Virus record (IMG/VR): IMGVR_UViG_3300043446_005271
Span: 1 to 49,808 of that record
Origin: a virus
Reading direction: 5' to 3' (one strand)
DNA length: 49,808 nt
Positions 1-6,590 of this stretch are shown here, piece after piece. Below the pieces are notes generated by a model. That model was not told the origin of the DNA and searched no databases. It worked only from the letters and a program-made list of their open reading frames with translations. Every line of letters starts with the position of its first letter. The first letter of the stretch is position 1. A program made the translations under genes and the position numbers.

Positions 1-17
1 AAAGATGTCTCTCATAT

Positions 18-38
18 CCTAGACTGAGGGTGTCTAGG
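18..38 (+). promoter_or_regulatory. psbA leader hairpin (possible PhotoRC-type element)
   Basis: A perfect 7-bp stem, CCTAGAC (18-24) with GTCTAGG (32-38), closes a 7-nt loop about 55 nt before the psbA start. Cyanophage psbA leaders are known to carry conserved PhotoRC RNA structures; membership here is inference from position and shape only. No convincing Shine-Dalgarno sequence is seen before the psbA ATG at 93. Confidence 0.35.
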
Positions 39-92
39 AAATAAGTACCTCCACCATTTCCCTGATGGACTTACTTACTTTTAAACGTACAA

Positions 93-2293
93 ATGACTGC
101 TACACTTTCACAACAAAAACAAACAAATTCCTGGGAACAATTCTGTAACTGGGTAACTTCAACCGATAATAGGTTGTATGTGGGATGGTTTGGAGTCCTT
201 ATGATTCCTTGCCTACTTGCTGCTACAACTTGTTTCATCATCGCATTCATCGGTGCTCCCCCAGTGGACATTGATGGCATTCGTGAACCAGTTGCTGGAT
301 CTCTAATGTATGGAAATAACATCATCTCTGGTGCTGTTGTTCCAAGTTCTAACGCCATCGGCCTGCATTCGTAAAGGAGTGCCTTATACCAGAAATGGTA
401 TAAGCAAATCGGGTGAATTGCTGGAAACCTAACCCAGTGAAAGGATAAAAGTGTATAAATAGTAATATGGAAACCACTTCTATCCTAATGACTATCTACG
501 AACAGTTTATTGAGTATTGTAAAATTGAAAACTTTGATAGTCAGTACTATGAAAAACACCATATTGTTCCAAGACATTCTGGTGGTACTGATGATAAAGA
601 AAATCTAATTTACTTACCTCCACATATTCACACACTCGCACATTATTACCGTTGGTTGTCATTTCAAGAAATAGGTGACAAAGTTGCTTACGAAATGAGA
701 TGGAACCAAAATATGGAAGGTGTGAAACTTCGTTCTCAACTTGCTGTTGAAACTAATAAACAAAAGGGTAATACTTTTTGGAATAGTGAATGGCAAAGAG
801 AGCAGGGACTAAAAGGTGGAACAAAAGGAGGTTCTGCTAATACTCAAAACCAGTTTATTGCTAGACAAAAAGTTGGTAAAACTTATGGAAAGCAAGTTGG
901 TCTTTCAAGGCAAAAAAGTGATTTGGTAGAAATACTGAAACACTCCACATCTTGGAAACACAAAACTGGAAAAACTGTTACTCTTTTTCCACAAGAAAGT
1001 GTGACTAAACTTTGTGAAGAACTCCAAAGTATTGAATACTTTGATATTCCAAACAAAGCACTTATAGGAAAACTTCTTCGTGGTGAAAAAAAACAACTTT
1101 ATGGGTGGTCTTTTACTGGTATGGCAATCAGCAGCCAAGACACAGACGATACTTCTGTGTAAGGTTCATCGACTAGTCGGTTTCTCAAGCGTGAGATGTA
1201 ATACGACATTAGCGCCCGACACCCTCAATTTAGGGTGATGATATAGTCAGCACCATAAGGAAACTTATGGATTATGCGTTCTACCCCATCTGGGAAGCTG
1301 CTTCCCTAGATGAGTGGCTTTACAACGGTGGTCCTTTCCAACTCGTTGTCTTCCACTTCCTCATCGGCATCTACTGCTATATGGGTCGTGAATGGGAACT
1401 TTCTTACCGTCTAGGTATGCGTCCTTGGATTATGGTTGCTTACAGCGCACCTGTTGCTGCTGCATCTGCGGTATTCCTGGTCTATCCTTTCGGTCAAGGT
1501 TCTTTCTCTGATGCAATGCCTCTGGGTATCTCTGGTACGTTCAACTATATGCTTGTCTTCCAAGCAGAACACAACATTCTGATGCACCCCTTCCATATGC
1601 TTGGAGTTGCTGGTGTCTTCGGTGGTTCTCTGTTCAGTGCTATGCACGGTTCTCTGGTTACTTCCTCGCTGGTTCGTGAGACCACCGAGAATGAGTCCCA
1701 GAACTATGGTTACAAGTTTGGTCAAGAAGAAGAGACCTACAACATCGTTGCTGCACACGGTTACTTTGGACGCCTTATTTTCCAATATGCTTCCTTCAAT
1801 AACTCCCGTTCGCTGCACTTCTTCCTTGCTGCTTGGCCTGTAGTTGGAATCTGGTTTGCTGCTCTTGGTGTAAGCACCATGGCATTCAACCTTAATGGTT
1901 TTAACTTTAATCAATCACTTCTATCATCTGATGGTCGTGTGATTAATACCTGGGCTGACATTCTTAACCGAGCAAATCTTGGTTTTGAAGTAATGCACGA
2001 GCGTAGATTTGGGTATTGCGCTCTTTAAATCGGATGAATTGCTGGAAACCCCAAGTGGGCAATCAGCAGCCAAGTCCTAGATACATCTAGGAAAGGTTCA
2101 GAGACTACCTGAGGAATAAAGTTTCCTTAATAACAGGCACGAGCGTCCGACACCAGAAATGGTGATGATATAGTCCAATCCTGGTAGTAATACCAGACAA
2201 CCAAAGGAATAAAAGAATGCCCATAATTTTCCTTTGGACCTTGCATCTGTTGAAGCAACTCCTGTTGCCTTGACTGCACCGACCATCGGGTGA
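93..2293 (+). CDS. psbA: Photosystem II D1 protein, split by two group I introns
   Basis: Joined exons 93-368, 1279-2004 and 2216-2293 encode 359 residues, the normal D1 length. D1 is the reaction-centre core subunit of PSII in the thylakoid membrane; phage copies replace photodamaged host D1 during infection. The spliced numbering matches cyanobacterial D1: Tyr161, Asp170, Glu189, His190, His332, Glu333, Asp342 and Ala344 (processing site, followed by a 15-residue tail) are all present. Residue 130 is Glu, as in high-light D1 forms. Unspliced translation stops two codons after His92, so splicing is required. Junctions were chosen because each exon ends in T, each intron ends in G, and the protein is continuous (His92|Phe93; Arg334|Asn335). 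A terminator follows at 2303. Confidence 0.97.
442..486 (+). promoter_or_regulatory. Late promoter in the loop of a hairpin before the intron endonuclease
   Basis: TATAAATA at 454-461 is the T4-type late promoter consensus. It sits in the loop of an inverted repeat: AGGATA (442-447) and AAGTG (449-453) pair with CACTT (475-479) and TATCCT (481-486), with one mismatch. The 3' arm ends one base before ATG 488. Long psbA read-through RNA would fold and hide the start, while RNA begun at the late promoter would lack the 5' arm. T4 I-TevI is controlled in this way; extension to this gene is inference. Confidence 0.7.
488..1162 (+). CDS. Intron-encoded HNH homing endonuclease
   Basis: The product (224 residues from this start) has an N-terminal HNH nuclease core, [20 protein letters not shown], in its first 60 residues, followed by further His residues and a basic, Gly/Lys-rich region likely to bind DNA. 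By family it would cut intronless psbA near the intron site and drive intron homing. An in-frame ATG at 467 would add 7 residues, but it lies only 5 nt beyond the late promoter -10 box and would be nearly leaderless. ATG 488 is 26 nt beyond the box, matching the 20-25 nt seen at the free-standing endonuclease genes. The last codons overlap intron core sequence. Target specificity is not readable here. Confidence 0.88.
   Translation: MTIYEQFIEYCKIENFDSQYYEKHHIVPRHSGGTDDKENLIYLPPHIHTLAHYYRWLSFQEIGDKVAYEMRWNQNMEGVKLRSQLAVETNKQKGNTFWNSEWQREQGLKGGTKGGSANTQNQFIARQKVGKTYGKQVGLSRQKSDLVEILKHSTSWKHKTGKTVTLFPQESVTKLCEELQSIEYFDIPNKALIGKLLRGEKKQLYGWSFTGMAISSQDTDDTSV
2005..2215 (+). ncRNA. Group I intron 2 of psbA (211 bp, no ORF)
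   Basis: It splits psbA after codon 334 (Arg), immediately after the His332-Glu333 manganese-ligand codons. The exon end GAGCGT pairs over six bases with the internal guide GCGCTC at 2018-2023, with a terminal U-G pair, and the last intron base is G2215. It shares the core blocks ATTGCTGGAAACC, CAATCAGCAGCCAAG and GATGATATAGTC with intron 1. A psbA intron of about this size is known from cyanophage S-PM2 (recall). Endonuclease function, if any, must come from a separate gene such as the one at 2360. Confidence 0.9.
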
Positions 2294-2302
2294 TATAATA
2301 AA

Positions 2303-2329
2303 GGGGAACTCTTCGGAGTTCCTTTTTTT
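2303..2329 (+). terminator. psbA terminator
   Basis: GGAACTC (2305-2311) pairs with GAGTTCC (2316-2322) around a TTCG tetraloop, followed by seven T residues. It starts 10 nt after the psbA stop and runs directly into the late promoter for the next gene. Confidence 0.92.
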
Positions 2330-2336
2330 ATAAATA
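2329..2336 (+). promoter_or_regulatory. T4-type late promoter TATAAATA
   Basis: Exact TATAAATA directly after the psbA terminator and 23 nt before the start of the endonuclease VII-like gene, so that gene has its own late transcript. Confidence 0.7.
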
Positions 2337-2359
2337 TTTATGCACGAAAGAAAACACGA

Positions 2360-2788
2360 ATGACTAAACTTTACTCTGAACTTTATAGGACTTGTATGAC
2401 TTGTAGTAAGGAAAAACTTGCTACTGAGTTCTATGTTCGCAATAAAAAAACTGGAGTTCGACATTCATCTTGTAAAGAATGTGATAAAGCAAGAGTAAAA
2501 GCACGGCATCAAGCAAATCCAGAACGCACGAGAAATAATGACTTGAAGAGAAACTATGGTATAACCCTCCAAGAACATCAACAAATGTTTGAAGAGCAAA
2601 ATGGAGTTTGTGCTACTTGTAAAAGTCCTGGTGATGGAAAATGGAAAAAACTTTGTGTAGACCACGACCATAAGACAGGAAAGGTTAGACAACTTCTTTG
2701 TAGGAGATGTAATATGATATTAGGACAAGCATATGATAATATAAGTCTCTTTGAGGAATATATTAAATACCTACAAAAGCACCAATAA
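2360..2788 (+). CDS. Endonuclease VII-family nuclease, possible free-standing homing endonuclease
   Basis: The 142-residue product has two CxxC pairs near the N-terminus (CMTC, CKEC), a third in CATC, then the signature LCVDHDHKTGKVRQLLCRRC and the downstream Asn-Leu-type helix. This is the recombination endonuclease VII (T4 gp49) fold, a His-Me finger nuclease with a structural zinc. T4 gp49 resolves branched DNA, but this gene sits immediately after an intron-bearing psbA, exactly where S-PM2 encodes a homing enzyme that targets the psbA intron site, so a homing role is plausible. It is transcribed from its own late promoter. Alternative: a true Holliday-junction resolvase. Confidence 0.85.
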   Translation: MTKLYSELYRTCMTCSKEKLATEFYVRNKKTGVRHSSCKECDKARVKARHQANPERTRNNDLKRNYGITLQEHQQMFEEQNGVCATCKSPGDGKWKKLCVDHDHKTGKVRQLLCRRCNMILGQAYDNISLFEEYIKYLQKHQ

Positions 2789-2789
2789 T

Positions 2790-2909
2790 ATGTCTCATAA
2801 TAATCAACACGAACCTATGCCTAACTGGGTAATCTGGGCAGGTGTAGGTATGATGATATTCACAGTTCTTATATTTGCCATATTCACTCTTTCAATGATG
2901 TACTTTTAA
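2790..2909 (+). CDS. Small single-pass membrane protein, unknown
   Basis: A 39-residue product. A polar N-terminus (MSHNNQHEPMPN) is followed by one hydrophobic helix (about residues 13-38) ending MMYF. It begins 1 nt after the preceding stop, suggesting translational coupling. The size and topology resemble small photosynthetic subunits, but no family is recognised. Function is unknown. Confidence 0.6.
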   Translation: MSHNNQHEPMPNWVIWAGVGMMIFTVLIFAIFTLSMMYF

Positions 2910-2912
2910 CAT

Positions 2913-2987
2913 ATGTTACTCATTCTTACATTCTTCATACTCTTCGGAGTGTTTATGTTTATAATGTCGATTACCCAAGATTTATGA
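2913..2987 (+). CDS. Very small hydrophobic peptide, doubtful
   Basis: A 24-residue reading frame, almost all hydrophobic with a C-terminal SITQDL, begins 3 nt after the preceding stop. It could be a second mini membrane protein made by coupling. There is no independent ribosome binding site and no recognised family; at this length it may be chance. Confidence 0.35.
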   Translation: MLLILTFFILFGVFMFIMSITQDL

Positions 2988-3029
2988 GAAATAAATATTC
3001 ACAAGTCGCAAGTACTTATGAATATTCTC
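2986..3029 (+). promoter_or_regulatory. Late promoter within a start-codon-sequestering inverted repeat
   Basis: AATAAATA (2990-2997), a late-promoter variant, overlaps the 5' arm of an imperfect hairpin. GAGA (2986-2989) pairs with TCTC (3026-3029), and ATATTC (2995-3000) pairs with GAATAT (3020-3025), with a 5-nt bulge. The 3' arm begins at the G of the ATG at 3018. The arrangement resembles that before the intron endonuclease. Confidence 0.5.
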
Positions 3030-3389
3030 CAGTCGCCTCAAGACTACTTGTTCAATTTACAGACAACAAGTTCATCAGAAGCAAGACGATTATGGAGAAA
3101 AAATATAAAAGAAAGTTGGAATCATAAATGCGCTTATTGTAACTCGGAAGAAAATTTGACATTAGATCACGTTGTTCCACAATCAAAAGGTGGTTTGGAT
3201 ATTACAAGAAATGTAGTATGCTGTTGTCACTCTTGCAATCAATCTAAAGGACATGAATATTGGAAATTGTGGTATGTTCAACAAGACTTCTATAATGAAG
3301 ATAGTTTGAATAAAATAGAAGACTGGATGAAACCACCAAAACCTACGAATCTTTACGTTTATCGTCCAAGAAGGAATAATGCTTCATGA
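3018..3389 (+). CDS. Free-standing HNH endonuclease
   Basis: The 123-residue product carries a compact HNH domain: CAYC (zinc pair), LTLDHVVPQSKGG with the catalytic His, an Asn in DITRNVV, and the second zinc pair CHSC followed by NQSKG. This is the classic CxxC...DHVxP...CxxCNxxK pattern of HNH nucleases. The N-terminus (about 35 residues) and the C-terminal WMKPPKP tail are likely DNA contacts. It is probably a mobile homing-type gene, and it has its own late promoter. The next small gene overlaps its stop codon (ATGA). Confidence 0.88.
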   Translation: MNILQSPQDYLFNLQTTSSSEARRLWRKNIKESWNHKCAYCNSEENLTLDHVVPQSKGGLDITRNVVCCCHSCNQSKGHEYWKLWYVQQDFYNEDSLNKIEDWMKPPKPTNLYVYRPRRNNAS

Positions 3390-3529
3390 TAGATTCAACA
3401 ACTCCATATAAATTATCAGAGATCATCAGAGACACTTGGCCTGGTCTTTACACTTCGCCAAAAAAGACTTATAATGACAATCCACCATCTACATCAAATG
3501 AATCAGATACAAAAACTTCAACAGATTGA
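3386..3529 (+). CDS. Small hypothetical protein
   Basis: A 47-residue product with a mixed N-terminal half (PYKLSEIIRDTWPGLY) and a disordered Ser/Thr/Asn-rich tail. ATG 3386 overlaps the stop of the HNH gene, typical of translationally coupled phage genes. Not recognised. Confidence 0.5.
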   Translation: MIDSTTPYKLSEIIRDTWPGLYTSPKKTYNDNPPSTSNESDTKTSTD

Positions 3530-3641
3530 ATATACTGATCATTATTCGGTCTTTGATAAAAATGGTAAAAAAATCTGCGATACTGCAACAATTCAGGATG
3601 CTATGCTAATGGCATCTTTTGTGGAGGGGGAGGACTTATAA
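3474..3641 (+). CDS. Small hypothetical protein
   Basis: A 55-residue product, out of frame with and overlapping the preceding gene by 56 nt. The C-terminal part (EYTDHYSVFDKNGKKICDTA then a short acidic helix) looks like a structured small domain. Not recognised. Confidence 0.5.
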   Translation: MTIHHLHQMNQIQKLQQIEYTDHYSVFDKNGKKICDTATIQDAMLMASFVEGEDL

Positions 3642-3690
3642 ACAAGTTAAAATTCTTCTTGACCAAGTTGTAAATGTTCTATCAACAAGA

Positions 3691-3762
3691 ATGGAAGATG
3701 ATAACCAACTTAAAGCACAAAATATTTTGCCAGAAAGAATGGCAGAACCTGTGATCGTATAA
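3691..3762 (+). CDS. Possible tiny ORF, doubtful
   Basis: A 23-codon frame ending AEPVIV. The same frame is open upstream past 3640, where a strong GGAGG sequence lies at about 3628-3633, so the true start may be a non-ATG codon nearer that site. No family is recognised. This is the only content seen between 3642 and the glutaredoxin promoter. Confidence 0.25.
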   Translation: MEDDNQLKAQNILPERMAEPVIV

Positions 3763-3765
3763 ATT
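3758..3765 (+). promoter_or_regulatory. Late-promoter-like TATAAATT
   Basis: One mismatch from TATAAATA, 20 nt before the glutaredoxin ATG, the same distance as at other late genes here. Confidence 0.4.
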
Positions 3766-3785
3766 ATCTTATATACTTAACAATT

Positions 3786-4025
3786 ATGAAATTTACAGTT
3801 TATTCAAAAGACGGTTGCCCCTATTGCAGCAAAATTAAACAGGTGCTGGAGTTGGCAAATCTTGAGCACGTTGTTTATAATCTTGGCGAACACTTTGATC
3901 GCGAAGGATTTTATGCTGAATTTGGAGAGGGATCTACATTTCCGCAAGTTATCCTAAATGACCAAACTCATCTTGGGGGATGTGTAGACACTGTTCAATA
4001 TCTCAAGGAACAAAATTTAGTCTAA
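3786..4025 (+). CDS. grx: Glutaredoxin
   Basis: A 79-residue thioredoxin-fold protein with the dithiol active site CPYC at residues 11-14, the cis-proline block TFPQV, and the glutathione-binding GG-D motif (GGCVD). It matches class I glutaredoxin length and layout. By family it reduces ribonucleotide reductase and protein-glutathione disulfides, supporting dNTP synthesis during infection. Its stop codon overlaps the next start (TAATG), implying coupled translation. Confidence 0.93.
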   Translation: MKFTVYSKDGCPYCSKIKQVLELANLEHVVYNLGEHFDREGFYAEFGEGSTFPQVILNDQTHLGGCVDTVQYLKEQNLV

Positions 4026-4384
4026 TGGAATCTACCTTTCACGAAGTTTATTTTGATGTTGAAAAGGCAATCGATCTTGCTTTCAATGGACAATTTGTTT
4101 TAAAGTTTTATGATTATCTAAAAATTCGTGGAACACTTAAACGTGAAGTAGAAGAATTTATTAAAAGTACTACTGCAAATGAAATCAGCAATCTTGTGAT
4201 GGATTTGGACGAATACCTGGAAGGTGGTTCTGATGAAATACATAAACAATTGCGAGAGGGTTATGGACATATTCCAAAACCACAAGCAAGAAAGATACGG
4301 AATTATCTTTATGCGATTCTCGAAGACGCTTGGAAATATAATTATGATAAACGGCCAGGAAGACGGAAAAAGCAAACTAAATAA
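4025..4384 (+). CDS. Hypothetical cyanophage protein
   Basis: A 119-residue product, largely helical by composition, with a basic C-terminal tail (KRPGRRKKQTK) that could bind nucleic acid or simply be disordered. The start at 4025 overlaps the glutaredoxin stop; an upstream in-frame codon exists but would place the start inside the glutaredoxin gene. It overlaps the next gene by 41 nt. No family is recognised with confidence. Confidence 0.75.
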   Translation: MESTFHEVYFDVEKAIDLAFNGQFVLKFYDYLKIRGTLKREVEEFIKSTTANEISNLVMDLDEYLEGGSDEIHKQLREGYGHIPKPQARKIRNYLYAILEDAWKYNYDKRPGRRKKQTK

Positions 4385-4553
4385 ATCTGAACCCGAAATT
4401 AATCGGGGAGTTGAATTACTACTTAGGAATAGGAGGAAGAGAGAGTCATCAAAACCAAAAACTTTTCAAGTGAAGTTTGGTAAAATGATTTCTCTCTTTC
4501 GTAGAGAGTTTCATTTCTTTATAGAATTTCACTTTGATGTCAAGAAAAACTAA
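4344..4553 (+). CDS. Small basic hypothetical protein
   Basis: A 69-residue product in a frame different from the gene it overlaps. It is rich in Lys/Arg (ELLLRNRRKRES) and ends with an aromatic, amphipathic segment (FRREFHFFIEFHFDVKKN). The highly biased C-terminus looks like a real conserved phage peptide rather than a chance frame. Function unknown. Confidence 0.6.
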   Translation: MINGQEDGKSKLNKSEPEINRGVELLLRNRRKRESSKPKTFQVKFGKMISLFRREFHFFIEFHFDVKKN

Positions 4554-4570
4554 CTCTCTGGAGAAGACAA

Positions 4571-4807
4571 ATGGAATCAGCATATGTAATAACATTTTCT
4601 ATAATGTTCACTTTGCTATTTTTTATGGTTGGTAGTATAATAGGATGGTTAACATATATGCATTTGTTAGGAACAAGAACTCCATATTTACATCCAGAGT
4701 TTTTTGATGAAAATGGACAAATCATACCTGATGAAGTTGTTTCTGTCAGATTTGAAGAAGGATATTTTGATGATGAAGAAGAATTTGATGAAGAAGATGA
4801 TGATTAA
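4571..4807 (+). CDS. Membrane-anchored acidic protein
   Basis: A 78-residue product with one N-terminal transmembrane segment (about residues 5-30, ending WLTYMHLLG). A cytoplasmic or periplasmic domain (TPYLHPEFFDENGQIIPDEV) follows, then a strongly acidic tail of Asp/Glu. Not assigned to a known family; the topology suggests an inner-membrane-associated phage protein. Confidence 0.75.
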   Translation: MESAYVITFSIMFTLLFFMVGSIIGWLTYMHLLGTRTPYLHPEFFDENGQIIPDEVVSVRFEEGYFDDEEEFDEEDDD

Positions 4808-4815
4808 AAAATACA

Positions 4816-4823
4816 ACTAAATA
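4816..4823 (+). promoter_or_regulatory. Late-promoter variant ACTAAATA
   Basis: The TAAATA core lies 31 nt before ATG 4855 in the short intergenic gap. Confidence 0.4.
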
Positions 4824-4854
4824 TGTTAAATTTATACAATTGCGATTGAAATTT

Positions 4855-5430
4855 ATGACTGCGACAAAAACTAATAAAATTTCAACTGAAAAATCAATTG
4901 AAATTCTTCCAACTAATCCATTTATATTTGAAATTTTAGAACTTGCATCAAAGCAAAGAAGTAATGAAAAGAAAGTGGAAGTTCTAAAAATTTATGATGA
5001 CCCCTCCCTTAAAACTGTTTTAATTTGGAACTTTGATGAATCTATAATTACTCTTCTTCCTGAAGGGGATGTTCCTTATTCAAGCACTAGTGAACAGACA
5101 TCTTACAGCGGAACTTTAAGTTCTAAAGTTCAAGATGCAGTGTCTAAAATGGAAGAATTGGATTCAAATTCTTTAGGATCTATGGATCAGGGCAGATCTT
5201 CAATTCGAAAAGAATATCAAATGTTTTATAATTTTGTAAAGGGTGGTAATGACGGATTGAGTTCTATTCGTAGAGAAACAATGTTCATTAATATCCTACA
5301 AGGTCTGCATCCAAAAGAAGCAGAACTTATTTGCCTAGTGAAAGATAAAAAGCTAACAGATAAATACAAAATTAGTTTTGATAATGTAAAAGAAGCATAT
5401 CCCGATATTCAGTGGGGTGGCCGTTCATGA
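4855..5430 (+). CDS. Conserved cyanophage protein (DUF6433-like)
   Basis: A 191-residue product. The N-terminal third (PFIFEILELASKQRSNEKKVEVLKIY) and the C-terminal block (FINILQGLHPKEAELICLVKDKKL) resemble a conserved T4-like cyanophage protein family I recall as DUF6433; the middle is Ser-rich and low complexity. ATG 4855 is preferred over an upstream TTG at 4840. The stop overlaps the next start (ATGA). Function unknown. Confidence 0.75.
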   Translation: MTATKTNKISTEKSIEILPTNPFIFEILELASKQRSNEKKVEVLKIYDDPSLKTVLIWNFDESIITLLPEGDVPYSSTSEQTSYSGTLSSKVQDAVSKMEELDSNSLGSMDQGRSSIRKEYQMFYNFVKGGNDGLSSIRRETMFINILQGLHPKEAELICLVKDKKLTDKYKISFDNVKEAYPDIQWGGRS

Positions 5431-5762
5431 CAGTAGTTACAGAGAAAGGAAAAAAGATGGCAGAAACTTCAAAGCGAGAAAAAAAAGTTCTGCCTCATGA
5501 GTATGGATGTGAAATTCTTCTTGAGAAAACAACTCTTGAAAAAGCTAAGGATACTTCATTTCCAAATGATGCTTATCTAGTTTGGTATAATGAAAATAAT
5601 GAAGATTTTATTGACTTGGTAAGAGGAACAAGAGTTCGAATTTTTGATATGTATTATGATCGTTTTGGTGCCAATTCAATTCAAAAAATTGATTTTGGAT
5701 ATGGCAGAACTAACCCAAAACTTTGGGGATATAAACAACCAGAGAAGAAGAAAAAGAAATGA
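5427..5762 (+). CDS. Conserved hypothetical protein
   Basis: A 111-residue product from ATG 5427, which overlaps the previous stop; a second possible start is Met at 5457 (MAETSKREKK). The core (DAYLVWYNENNEDFIDLVRGTRVRIFDMYYDRFG) looks like a small globular domain and the C-terminus ends in a lysine run. It overlaps the next gene by 4 nt. Not recognised functionally. Confidence 0.72.
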   Translation: MTVVTEKGKKMAETSKREKKVLPHEYGCEILLEKTTLEKAKDTSFPNDAYLVWYNENNEDFIDLVRGTRVRIFDMYYDRFGANSIQKIDFGYGRTNPKLWGYKQPEKKKKK

Positions 5763-5977
5763 GTGAAGGATTTAAAGGGTTCACTAAATCTGCTGATGAT
5801 AAAGAGTTGAGACTTTATATTAAGAACAAAGAAGTTAATAAATTAATCAAGGAATATAAAAAATTAAAAAAATATCAAAGGTCTTCTATTTTTGAAATTG
5901 AAAAACTTTCTGGACAAGAAACGAAAATAGATAAATTAATTAACCAATATGGGATAGATTCTGAAGCAATTGAATAA
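5759..5977 (+). CDS. Small helical hypothetical protein
   Basis: A 72-residue Lys-rich product with heptad-like helices (KEVNKLIKEYKKLKKY), possibly a short coiled coil. Translationally coupled on both sides: ATGA overlap before it and a 1-nt TAATG overlap with speD after it. Confidence 0.7.
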   Translation: MSEGFKGFTKSADDKELRLYIKNKEVNKLIKEYKKLKKYQRSSIFEIEKLSGQETKIDKLINQYGIDSEAIE

Positions 5978-6303
5978 TGGGAAAACATTACTTACTTAAC
6001 TTGTATGGATGCTCGTTCGTTCTTTTGGACGACGAGCGTTGTCTTATTGATTTATTAGAAAACGCAGCGGTTGCTAGTGGTGCCACTGTGGTTCAGACTA
6101 TTTCAAAAAAGTTTGAACCACAAGGAGTTACTGTAATTTGTTTGCTTTCTGAAAGTCATATTAGTATTCATACTTGGCCAGAGGAAGGTAAAGCGGCAGT
6201 AGATGTTTATACCTGTGGAGATTGTAATCCAAAGATTGGATGTGACATTATCATTCAACAGTTGTATGCGACCGATCATACATTGAGTTATATTGAGAGA
6301 TAA
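5977..6303 (+). CDS. speD: S-adenosylmethionine decarboxylase proenzyme
   Basis: A 108-residue product of the short bacterial/archaeal SpeD class. The self-cleavage motif LSESHISIHTWPE gives Glu59|Ser60, Ser60 becoming the pyruvoyl cofactor; His65 and Cys80 match the catalytic pair of the family. It makes decarboxylated SAM, the aminopropyl donor for spermidine. Polyamines help condense phage DNA, and speD is a recurrent cyanomyovirus auxiliary gene. It is the last gene of the coupled run from 4855; a new promoter follows. Confidence 0.95.
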   Translation: MGKHYLLNLYGCSFVLLDDERCLIDLLENAAVASGATVVQTISKKFEPQGVTVICLLSESHISIHTWPEEGKAAVDVYTCGDCNPKIGCDIIIQQLYATDHTLSYIER

Positions 6304-6328
6304 ACTGTAACAAATATTACAAAAGTGC

Positions 6329-6358
6329 TTGTCTATATAGTGTAACTAGAGGTATAAT
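6329..6358 (+). promoter_or_regulatory. Sigma70-type promoter
   Basis: TTGTCT (6329-6334), an 18-nt spacer and TATAAT (6353-6358), in the gap before the exported-protein gene at 6379. Start of transcription would be near 6365. Confidence 0.6.
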
Positions 6359-6378
6359 AATCCTCTAACGTTCATCCT

Positions 6379-6582
6379 ATGACTAAAGCACTTTTGCTTT
6401 TAGCATGGGTTCCTTTCCTCTTTGTTTCAGCGCCACAAGCATCTAGTATCCAACAGGTTGCTGTTTCTTGTGACACCGCGATGGAACTAATGGACATCGT
6501 TAAAAACGACGATGTAGTAAACCAAAAGATAGAGGACCGATTGTTATTAGAACTCCGAAAGGATTTCATAGTAAGGTGCTAA
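6379..6582 (+). CDS. Small exported protein
   Basis: A 67-residue product with a signal peptide: hydrophobic residues 3-17 (KALLLLAWVPFLFVSA) and a likely cleavage after the ASS or APQA region. The mature part has two Cys (VSCDTA and the C-terminal VRC) that could form a disulfide in the periplasm. Cyanophages often encode such short secreted proteins of unknown role. It is the first gene after the early-type promoter at 6329. Confidence 0.7.
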   Translation: MTKALLLLAWVPFLFVSAPQASSIQQVAVSCDTAMELMDIVKNDDVVNQKIEDRLLLELRKDFIVRC

Positions 6583-6590
6583 AACCTAAT

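Larger units (their letters stand above)
369..1278 (+). ncRNA. Group I intron 1 of psbA (910 bp, carries an HNH gene)
   Basis: It splits psbA after codon 92. The exon ends GCAT and an internal guide GTGC lies at 379-382, giving a P1 helix with the typical U-G pair at the 5' splice site; the last intron base is G1278. Core blocks shared with psbA intron 2 are a P3/P4-like stretch (about 407-430), the AATCAGCAGCCAAG block (about 1126-1139), and a 3' P7-like GATGATATAGTC (about 1237-1248). The endonuclease gene occupies the loop that in intron 2 is a short hairpin, and its last codons overlap the ribozyme core. The two introns are clearly sisters. Confidence 0.88.

Noticed and set aside
1411-1914. 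Long minus-strand frame opposite psbA exon 2
   Set aside because: It mirrors the codon bias of psbA; no start signal and no recognisable protein.
1267-2028. Free-standing D1-like reading frame starting ATG 1267
   Set aside because: Its first four codons and last eight are intron sequence; it is psbA exon 2 read through unspliced introns, not a separate gene.
2098-2464. Minus-strand frames opposite psbA intron 2 and the endonuclease start
   Set aside because: They cross an intron, a terminator and a promoter on the other strand and show no recognised product.
4224-4343. N-terminal extension of the 69-residue protein
   Set aside because: It would lie wholly inside the 4025-4384 gene in another frame; ATG 4344 gives the phage-like protein.
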